From: Oscillospiraceae bacterium
GTDB taxonomy: Bacteria; Bacillota; Clostridia; Oscillospirales; Oscillospiraceae
Length of the DNA stretch: 6,937 bases
Direction of reading: 5' to 3'
NCBI GenBank assembly: GCA_016286595.1
Contig: JAEETR010000108.1
Coordinates: 1-6,937 of the forward strand
The translations under genes were made by a program, and so were the position numbers. Shown piece after piece: positions 1-4,258 of the stretch. The notes under the pieces were generated by a model. It was not told the origin of the DNA and ran no database searches. It was given only the letters and a program-made list of their open reading frames with translations. Every line of letters starts with the position of its first letter. Position 1 is the first letter of the stretch.

Positions 1-675
1 CACGTGGCCCCGGGCACTTTTCGTGAAGGCCACGGAAAGGCTCTTCATCGTTCCGGCGGACTGACCGACCACGGTGATGTTGTCCGGGTCGCCGCCGAAG
101 GCCTCGATGTTGTCTATGACCCACTCCAGGGCCTTCACGTCGTCCATGAGGATGTAGTTGCCGCTCTTGCCGCCCTGCTCGGCGGACAGCTGGGGCAATG
201 CCAGATATCCGAAGAGGGACAGCCGCTGGGCCACCGTGACCACCACGACGCCCTTCTTCGCCAGCACGGTGGGATCGAACTCCGGCTCAAAGGTGTAGCC
301 GTGGTCGGGGCCGCCGCCGTGGAACCACATGAAAACGGGTCTTTTCTCCCCGGCCTTTGCCGCGCCGGTGCACACGTTGAGATAAAGGCAGTCCTCGCTC
401 ATGGGAGGCGGTCCCATGAAGTAGAAATCGCTGTTCCAGGGCTCGAACCAGTCGCCGCCGTACACCATCTGGGCACAGGCGGGGCCGTAGCTGTCGCACT
501 CCCGCACGCCCAGCCAGGGGGCCGGGTCGACGGGGGGCTTCCACCGCAGCTCGCCTATGGGCGGGGCGGCGAAGGGGATGCCCCTGAAATGGGTTATGCC
601 CGCGAAATCACCCGTAAGCTCCACGCCCCTGACGGGGCCGTGCTTCGTATCGACTACGCCTATGTACTCAGCCAT
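1..675 (-). CDS. Type-B carboxylesterase (alpha/beta hydrolase), N-terminal 225 residues; cut by window edge
   Basis: Predicted cytoplasmic serine esterase that hydrolyses carboxylic esters; the substrate is unknown. No signal peptide is visible. Family marks are clear: the N-terminal stretch GVVDTKHGPVRG then FRGIPFAAPPIGELRW (about residues 6-45), the carboxylesterase signature EDCLYLNV (94-101), the oxyanion-hole HGGG (119-122), and the nucleophile region FGGDPDNITVVGQSAG (193-208) with Ser206 as predicted nucleophile. The motif is GQSAG where GESAG is commoner; the published family pattern allows any residue there. Family members are usually about 450-550 residues, so the acid and His of the triad lie outside the window. 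The frame is open to base 1, so the truncation is only the window edge. The ATG at 675 is chosen because AAAGGAG precedes it by about 8 bases and the N-terminus matches the family. It has its own promoter (725-753) and lies downstream of a second, unrelated esterase-fold gene on the same strand. Confidence 0.93.
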   Translation of the reverse strand, partial: MAEYIGVVDTKHGPVRGVELTGDFAGITHFRGIPFAAPPIGELRWKPPVDPAPWLGVRECDSYGPACAQMVYGGDWFEPWNSDFYFMGPPPMSEDCLYLNVCTGAAKAGEKRPVFMWFHGGGPDHGYTFEPEFDPTVLAKKGVVVVTVAQRLSLFGYLALPQLSAEQGGKSGNYILMDDVKALEWVIDNIEAFGGDPDNITVVGQSAGTMKSLSVAFTKSARGHV

Positions 676-706
676 ATTCCGCTCCTTTCGTCACTGAAAA
701 GGTGTG

Positions 707-745
707 AAAAATCTCCCTGTACCCATTCTAAAGGTACAGGGAGAT
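707..745 (-). terminator. Rho-independent terminator of the esterase-D-like gene, overlapping the next promoter
   Basis: Bases 711-723 (ATCTCCCTGTACC) and 733-745 form a perfect 13-bp inverted repeat around a 9-base loop. Read on the minus strand the hairpin runs into TTTTT and then CACACCTTTT, the layout of an intrinsic terminator. It lies about 64 bases past the stop codon of the gene at 809-1681. On the plus strand there is no T-run after the hairpin, so it is directional. The loop holds the -10 box of the following gene, so the repeat could instead or also be an operator. Confidence 0.8.
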
Positions 746-753
746 GATGTCAA
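725..753 (-). promoter_or_regulatory. Vegetative promoter of the carboxylesterase gene
   Basis: On the minus strand TTGACA (748-753) is a perfect -35 box. A 17-base spacer separates it from TAGAAT (725-730), which matches five of six -10 bases. The predicted start is an A near 718-720, giving a leader of about 45 bases before the ATG at 675. The -10 box lies inside the loop of the terminator hairpin and the predicted start falls in its 3' arm. Transcripts made here therefore carry only part of one arm and should not form the hairpin. A dimeric repressor binding the 35-bp palindrome would cover the -10 box. Confidence 0.8.
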
Positions 754-808
754 TTCCATTTCGGCGCGATCGGGGCGACCGTTTCCGAACGGGCAAAAAG
801 CGCAGCCG

Positions 809-1681
809 TCAGTCTTCGGGATATATGGGCGCCCGCTTCAGGGGCAGGATCTCGTCCAGGGTCTTTCTGGTCCAGTCCTCCCACATGTCGAAGTTGTGGT
901 CGTAGCCCTCGGCCACGATGTACTTGTGGGGTATGCCCAGCTCCTTAAGGCGGCGCACGTCGCCCTCCACTCTCTGGCGGATGAACTCCTCGCTGCCGCA
1001 GATGACGGTGAAGAACGGCAGCTCCACGCCCTCCTTTACAAGCTTTTCGGCGATGGCGCCGATATCGTTGACGGAGCCGGGGAACGTCTCGGCGGGGCCG
1101 AAGGCGTGGTTGTACTCCGGCAGATGGTGGGGCTTCGACAGGTCCCGCACCATCCTGTCGGTATCAAGGGTGTAGCCGATGCCGCCGGAGATGTCCACGC
1201 ACATGGCGTAGTTTTCCGGACGCATGAAGGCGTTGCCCAGGGCCGCGTTGCCGCCCATGGCGTAGCCCATGATGAAGTTGTCCTCCCGCTTCGGGCTGGA
1301 GGGGAACAGGGACTGTATCACCACCGGCAGCTCGTCGGTGATGAAGGCGGAGTAGTCCCGGCCGTACAGACAGTGGGCGCCGAAGGAGTGGACCACGTTG
1401 GGTATGACCAGCATGACGCAGTTGTCCTGGGCGTAGCGCTCGGCGTTGGTGTAGCGGCCCACGAGGCTGTCCTCGTCGCCGCCGCCGTGCATGAAGTACA
1501 CGGTCTGGAACTTCATTCCGGGCCTGTACTGGGGCTTGACGGTGCTGGTGTTGAGCCGGGGATTGATGCGCAGCTGCTCCTCCGGGCCGCAGAAGCTCAG
1601 CCCGTCGGTGGGCATGACCACGGTCACGTCGAGGTAATAGCCCAGTATCTGGCTGCGGTAGTTGAAGCGCATGGTGCTCAT
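809..1681 (-). CDS. Esterase-D-fold (PF00756-like) protein with Ala at the nucleophile position; predicted non-catalytic
   Basis: This 290-residue protein resembles the tributyrin esterase / S-formylglutathione hydrolase branch of alpha/beta hydrolases. It has an N-terminal strand segment with RSQILGYYLDVTVVMP (9-24), the oxyanion-region loop YFMHGGGDED (62-71), and a nucleophile elbow reading MGYAMGGNAAL (138-148). Family members have GxSxGG there; here residue 141 is Ala (codon GCC, bases 1259-1261), one base change from a Ser codon. The acid-loop motif is CGSEEF (228-233), where Asp is usual in place of the second Glu. The C-terminal DHNFDMWEDW (261-270) keeps the likely catalytic His262. 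The fold is intact and uninterrupted, so this looks like a maintained pseudoenzyme, perhaps binding a ligand or partner, rather than a decayed gene. The ATG at 1681 follows GGGAGG with 7 bases of spacing. The gene has its own promoter (1715-1743) and terminator (707-745). No signal peptide is seen. Sequencing error at the Ala codon cannot be excluded. Confidence 0.88.
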   Translation of the reverse strand: MSTMRFNYRSQILGYYLDVTVVMPTDGLSFCGPEEQLRINPRLNTSTVKPQYRPGMKFQTVYFMHGGGDEDSLVGRYTNAERYAQDNCVMLVIPNVVHSFGAHCLYGRDYSAFITDELPVVIQSLFPSSPKREDNFIMGYAMGGNAALGNAFMRPENYAMCVDISGGIGYTLDTDRMVRDLSKPHHLPEYNHAFGPAETFPGSVNDIGAIAEKLVKEGVELPFFTVICGSEEFIRQRVEGDVRRLKELGIPHKYIVAEGYDHNFDMWEDWTRKTLDEILPLKRAPIYPED

Positions 1682-1714
1682 GTTCGTTCCTCCCTTGTGT
1701 TTTTTCTCACCTTT

Positions 1715-1743
1715 ATTATAGAGGGCGGCGGGACCGTTGTAAA
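1715..1743 (-). promoter_or_regulatory. Vegetative promoter of the esterase-D-like gene
   Basis: On the minus strand TTTACA (1738-1743, five of six consensus bases) is followed after exactly 17 bases by a perfect TATAAT (1715-1720). The predicted start is near 1708, giving a leader of about 27 bases that carries the GGGAGG ribosome site. The -35 box overlaps that of the divergent plus-strand promoter at 1737-1765. Confidence 0.85.
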
Positions 1744-1765
1744 CAGTGCCCGGCTGTGTTAATAT
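1737..1765 (+). promoter_or_regulatory. Candidate extended -10 promoter for the coiled-coil / HD gene pair
   Basis: TTGTAA (1737-1742, four of six) lies 17 bases before TAATAT (1760-1765, four of six), which is preceded by a TGn extension (1757-1759). The start would be near 1772, about 29 bases before the ATG at 1801. It is weaker than the opposing promoter, and the two -35 boxes share bases 1738-1742. The call rests on position and pattern only. Confidence 0.5.
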
Positions 1766-1786
1766 GCGTTTATAAGAAAAACGCCG

Positions 1787-1792
1787 AAGGAG
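1787..1792 (+). promoter_or_regulatory. Ribosome binding site fixing the start at 1801
   Basis: AAGGAG sits 8 bases before the ATG at 1801. The frame stays open back to a GTG at 1756, but that codon lies within the predicted promoter and has no such site, so 1801 is the preferred start. Confidence 0.8.
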
Positions 1793-1800
1793 CGGATGAT

Positions 1801-2304
1801 ATGGAAAACGAAAAGACTACGCAGGAACTGCTGACAGAGCTGGTGTCACTCCAGCGCAGGGCCGCCCGCCGCAGCCTCATCACGGCGGTGCTGGGTCTCG
1901 TGATCGTCGTCGCCCTGGCGGCGGCGATATTCTCCGTGGTGCCCAGAGCGCTGGCGCTGGCGGACCGGGCCGAGACGGCCCTGGGCGAGATAGACACGCT
2001 CATGAGCGGCGTGGGCGCCACAATGGAAGACGCCCAGACCCTCATCACCAACACCAACACCATGGTGGAGACCAACTCCCAGGCCGTGACCGACGCCGTG
2101 CAGAAGATGAACGACATCGACATCGACGGCCTCAACGACGGCATCGCCACCCTCAACCGGGTCGTCAGCGAGAATTCCGACAACGTGACCTCCGCCATAA
2201 AGAAGCTGAACAACATCGACTTCGACAAGCTCAACAAGGCCATCGCCGACCTGAGCGACGCCGTGCATCCCCTGGGCGAGTTCGCCAGGCTGTTCCAGAA
2301 GTAA
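1801..2304 (+). CDS. Membrane-anchored coiled-coil protein with two 33-residue repeats, function unknown
   Basis: No family was recognised for this 167-residue protein. The first 24 residues are polar and end in a basic cluster (QRRAARR, 18-24), followed by one hydrophobic segment at about 25-48 (SLITAVLGLVIVVALAAA onward). The positive-inside rule puts the short N-terminus in the cytoplasm and the remaining ~120 residues outside. That part is almost free of aromatic residues and Cys, and is rich in Asn, Asp, Thr and regularly spaced Leu/Ile/Val, as in a long helical coiled coil. Two related units, residues 96-122 and 129-155, lie 33 residues apart and share the pattern VTxAxxKxNxIDxDxLNxxIA. 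The ATG is set by AAGGAG 8 bases upstream. One base separates its stop from the next ATG, so it is probably translated with the HD-domain gene. It could be a scaffold, an envelope spacer or a chemoreceptor-like stalk; none of these is shown. No lipobox is present. Confidence 0.75.
   Translation: MENEKTTQELLTELVSLQRRAARRSLITAVLGLVIVVALAAAIFSVVPRALALADRAETALGEIDTLMSGVGATMEDAQTLITNTNTMVETNSQAVTDAVQKMNDIDIDGLNDGIATLNRVVSENSDNVTSAIKKLNNIDFDKLNKAIADLSDAVHPLGEFARLFQK
2086..2265 (+). repeat. Two tandem 33-codon repeat units within the coiled-coil gene
   Basis: Units at 2086-2166 and 2185-2265 encode 27 alignable residues each, about half of them identical, on a 33-residue period. The core is NDIDIDGLN in the first unit and NNIDFDKLN in the second. 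Thirty-three equals three 11-residue helical repeats, which suits an extended coiled coil. The third position of codons has drifted, so the duplication is not recent. Confidence 0.7.
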
Positions 2305-2305
2305 G

Positions 2306-2887
2306 ATGGACGGGAATATCATCGACGAGGCCGTAAAGTATATCAGGGCCCTGTTCCGCGGCAACGCCGACGGCCACGGCGCGGACCACACCCTGCGGGT
2401 GTACCGCACCGCCATGCTTCTGGCCGACAGCCGCCCGGAGTGCGACGCCGGGGTCGTCGCCCTGGCCGCCCTTCTGCACGACGCGGACGACCATAAGCTC
2501 TTCTCCACGGAAAACTTCGCCAACGCCCGGGCATTTCTTGAAGGGCAGGGCGTGGACGGCGAAACCGAGGAGCGGATATGCCGCGTGATAGACCAGGTGT
2601 CCTTCAGCCAAAACAGAGGCCGGCGGCCGGACACCGTCGAGGCCATGATCGTGCAGGACGCCGACAGGCTGGACGCCATGGGCGCTCTCGGCATCGCCCG
2701 CACGTTCGCCTACGGCGGCAAAAACGGCAGGCCCCTGGACCAGTCCGTGCAGCATTTTTACGACAAACTGCTGCTGCTCAAGGACGGAATGAACACCGAC
2801 GAGGCGAAAGCGCTGGCCGACGCCCGTCACCGATTCCTGCTGGACTTCCTTGAGGAGCTGCGGGAGGAGACCGGCGGGATAATATGA
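2306..2887 (+). CDS. HD-domain phosphohydrolase, YedJ/YpgQ-like
   Basis: A 193-residue soluble metal-dependent phosphohydrolase of the HD superfamily. The ordered metal ligands are visible: His28 in GADHTLRVYRTA, the His58-Asp59 doublet in ALLHDADDHK, and Asp118 in VQDADRLDAMGALGIARTFAYGG (the last motif spans about 116-138). That last motif, together with the overall length, is typical of the family containing E. coli YedJ and B. subtilis YpgQ, thought to act on nucleotides or related phosphates; the substrate here is not known. The first half is the helical HD core, and the C-terminal helices (about 145-188) include an LLLLKDGMNT segment also usual in this group. The start at 2306 lies one base after the preceding stop and has no strong ribosome site of its own, so translational coupling is likely. 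Its pairing with a membrane coiled-coil protein is suggestive but unexplained. Confidence 0.9.
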   Translation: MDGNIIDEAVKYIRALFRGNADGHGADHTLRVYRTAMLLADSRPECDAGVVALAALLHDADDHKLFSTENFANARAFLEGQGVDGETEERICRVIDQVSFSQNRGRRPDTVEAMIVQDADRLDAMGALGIARTFAYGGKNGRPLDQSVQHFYDKLLLLKDGMNTDEAKALADARHRFLLDFLEELREETGGII

Positions 2888-2916
2888 CGCGGCGCCGCAG
2901 GACCCGGTCAAAACCA

Positions 2917-2946
2917 TTGTTTACTCCCCCCGCGCCGTGGTATACT
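2917..2946 (+). promoter_or_regulatory. Extended -10 promoter of the lactate dehydrogenase gene
   Basis: TATACT (2941-2946, five of six -10 bases) is preceded by TGG, an extended -10. The -35 is less certain: TTGTTT (2917-2922) gives an 18-base spacer, while TTTACT (2920-2925) gives 15. With the shifted -10 TACTAT (2943-2948), TTTACT would have 17. The start would be near 2953, giving a leader of about 25 bases. No terminator separates it from the HD gene, so read-through from upstream may also contribute. Confidence 0.7.
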
Positions 2947-2966
2947 ATCACCGTAAACGAGAGCGC

Positions 2967-2971
2967 GGAGG
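2967..2971 (+). promoter_or_regulatory. Ribosome binding site fixing the ldh start at 2979
   Basis: GGAGG lies 7 bases before the ATG at 2979. An in-frame GTG at 2937 is rejected because it would put the -10 box inside the coding region and add 14 residues that L-LDHs do not have. Confidence 0.85.
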
Positions 2972-2978
2972 TGCGAAC

Positions 2979-3929
2979 ATGAGCGTGAACACAAGAAAAG
3001 TCGCCATCGTGGGCTGCGGCTTCGTGGGGGCCGCCGCCGCCTTTTCACTGATGCAGAGCGGCATTTATTCCGAGATGGTGCTGCTGGACGCCGACAGGGC
3101 CAAGGCCGAGGGGGAGGCGCTGGACATAAGCCACGGACTGCCCTTCGCCAAGCCCATGAAGATATACGCCGGGGACTACGACGACTTAGCCGACGCCTCC
3201 GTGATAATCGTCACCGCCGGGGCGGGACAGAAGCCCGGGGAGACGAGGCTCGATCTGGTGAAGAAAAACGTGGCCATTTTCCGGGACATAATCCCCCAGA
3301 TCGCCGCCCGGAAGCCGGAGGGCATCCTGCTGATAGTGGCAAATCCGGTGGATATACTCACCTACGCGGCGGCGAAGCTGTCCGGCCTGCCGGAAAACCG
3401 GGTCTTCGGCTCCGGCACCCTGCTGGACACCGCCCGGTTCAAATACCTGCTGGGCGAGCATCTTGGGGTGGACAACCGGCGGGTGCACGCCTTCATCATC
3501 GGCGAGCACGGGGACAGTGAGATAGCCGTGTGGTCCAGCGCCAACGTCTCCGGCGTGCCCATCCACGATTTCTGCGAGATGCGGGGCCACTTCCGCCATG
3601 AGGAGGCCATGGAGCGCATCGCCGCCGACGTGAAGAACAGCGCCTATGAGATCATCGAGAAGAAAAAGGCCACCTATTTCGGCGTGGCCATGGCGGTGCG
3701 GCGCATCTGCGAGGCCATCGCCGGCGATGAAAAGACGATCATGCCCGTATCCTTCGTTCAGCACGGGGAGTACGGCGTGGAGGGCGTGGCGCTGAGCATC
3801 CCCGCCATCGTGGGCAAGAACGGCGTCGAAACGGCCGTCCCCGTGTCCCTGGACGAGGCGGAGCGGGCCGCCCTGAAAAAGAGCGGCGATACGCTCAAGG
3901 CCGTGCTGAACGAGGCCTTCCCGGAGTGA
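2979..3929 (+). CDS. ldh: L-lactate dehydrogenase (NAD-dependent)
   Basis: Interconverts pyruvate plus NADH and L-lactate plus NAD in the cytoplasm, recycling NADH in fermentation. At 316 residues it is full length. The Rossmann motif is GCGFVG (12-17), with Asp37 ending the second strand as the NAD-ribose ligand. The substrate loop reads AGQKPGETR, with Gln84 (the residue that selects lactate/pyruvate over malate, where MDH has Arg) and Arg90. Asn122 lies in VANPVD; Asp150 and Arg153 in LLDTARF are the acid partner and the substrate-carboxylate ligand; catalytic His177 lies in GEHGDSE; Thr232 completes the pocket. In Bacillus enzymes Arg173 and His188 bind the activator fructose 1,6-bisphosphate; the matching residues here are Lys155 and His170, so the allosteric site is only partly kept. 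It has its own promoter and ribosome site and converges on the ATP synthase operon at a shared terminator. Malate dehydrogenase is unlikely given Gln84. Confidence 0.97.
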   Translation: MSVNTRKVAIVGCGFVGAAAAFSLMQSGIYSEMVLLDADRAKAEGEALDISHGLPFAKPMKIYAGDYDDLADASVIIVTAGAGQKPGETRLDLVKKNVAIFRDIIPQIAARKPEGILLIVANPVDILTYAAAKLSGLPENRVFGSGTLLDTARFKYLLGEHLGVDNRRVHAFIIGEHGDSEIAVWSSANVSGVPIHDFCEMRGHFRHEEAMERIAADVKNSAYEIIEKKKATYFGVAMAVRRICEAIAGDEKTIMPVSFVQHGEYGVEGVALSIPAIVGKNGVETAVPVSLDEAERAALKKSGDTLKAVLNEAFPE

Positions 3930-3959
3930 AAACGATTTCCCGAAAGGGGCCAACGCAAT

Positions 3960-3996
3960 AAAAAAAGGACGGACATATGTCCGTCCTTTTCCTTTT
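3960..3996. terminator. Bidirectional rho-independent terminator between ldh and atpC
   Basis: Bases 3963-3990 form a perfect 28-base palindrome (AAAAGGACGGACAT and its complement), folding to a GC-rich core with A/T ends. On the minus strand the hairpin runs into seven T residues (3966-3960), ending the ATP synthase transcript. On the plus strand it runs into TTTTCCTTTTATTT, ending ldh 33 bases after its stop. The palindrome starts 4 bases past the atpC stop codon (3995-3997). Confidence 0.92.
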
Positions 3997-4258
3997 ATTT
4001 CTCCCACTGCGCCGTGCCGGTCAGGAGCGTGACGCCCTCCTTCGACACGGTGAGGATGCCCTCCGAAACGCTCCCGTCAAGGCTCGTCCCGTCGGGCAGG
4101 TCTATGCGGCACGACCCGGCCTTCACGCCCGTGGCGAAGGGCACGTGCCCCGCCATCACGGCCAGGTCCCCCTCGGTGCCCCGCACGTTCAGCGCGTAAG
4201 CCTCGCCGGAGAAGGCGTCGCCGTCGGGGGTGGACACGGTCAGCGTGAAAACGTTCAT
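3995..4258 (-). CDS. atpC: ATP synthase F1 epsilon subunit, short form without the C-terminal helical domain
   Basis: Part of the central stalk of F1, binding gamma and the c-ring. The 87 residues match only the N-terminal beta-sandwich: FTLTVSTPDGDAFSGEAYALNVRGTEGDLAVMAGHVPFATGV covers the usual strands and the conserved G-x-G-x-x-x-x-L-x-x-H-x-P region (about 27-43), and the last strands are SVSEGILTVSKEGVTLL (63-79). Typical epsilons have 130-140 residues, the rest being a two-helix arm that inhibits ATP hydrolysis; here it is absent. The stop is followed within 4 bases by the operon terminator, so there is no room for a frameshifted remainder and the short form seems genuine. The ATG at 4258 overlaps the atpD stop by 4 bases (ATGA) and follows GGGAGG located in the end of atpD, so translation is coupled. 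Identity rests on operon position as well as sequence. Confidence 0.93.
   Translation of the reverse strand: MNVFTLTVSTPDGDAFSGEAYALNVRGTEGDLAVMAGHVPFATGVKAGSCRIDLPDGTSLDGSVSEGILTVSKEGVTLLTGTAQWEK

Noticed and set aside
704..1762. Long plus-strand open frame (352 codons) antisense to the esterase-D-like gene
   Set aside because: Its product is low-complexity Gly/Ala/Val/His-rich, no ribosome site precedes it, and the minus-strand frame has clear family motifs, promoter and terminator. GC-rich DNA readily leaves such frames open.
1756..1800. GTG start adding 15 residues to the coiled-coil protein
   Set aside because: It falls within the predicted promoter and has no ribosome site, whereas the ATG at 1801 has AAGGAG at good spacing.
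2889..2898. GCGGCGCCGC palindrome after the HD gene as a terminator
   Set aside because: Too short, with no loop and no T-run after it; it is likely a chance product of GC-rich sequence.
1846..2917. Minus-strand open frames opposite the coiled-coil and HD genes
   Set aside because: The HD gene has intact metal-ligand motifs on the plus strand; the opposite frames lack recognisable motifs, start signals and a promoter.
2916..2926. Possible redox-repressor (Rex-like) site ATTGTTTAC upstream of ldh
   Set aside because: Only one half resembles the TTGTnAA-type consensus and no inverted second half is present. A TGTTTAC string also occurs at the -35 of the esterase-like gene, so it is better read as promoter sequence.
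3991..4000. Frameshift or early stop explaining the short atpC
   Set aside because: The terminator begins 4 bases past the stop and ldh follows on the other strand, so no remnant of a longer epsilon exists in any frame.
3186..4007. Minus-strand open frame opposite ldh (273 codons)
   Set aside because: It runs through the bidirectional terminator and the entire ldh catalytic sequence and encodes a His/Gly-rich shadow product.
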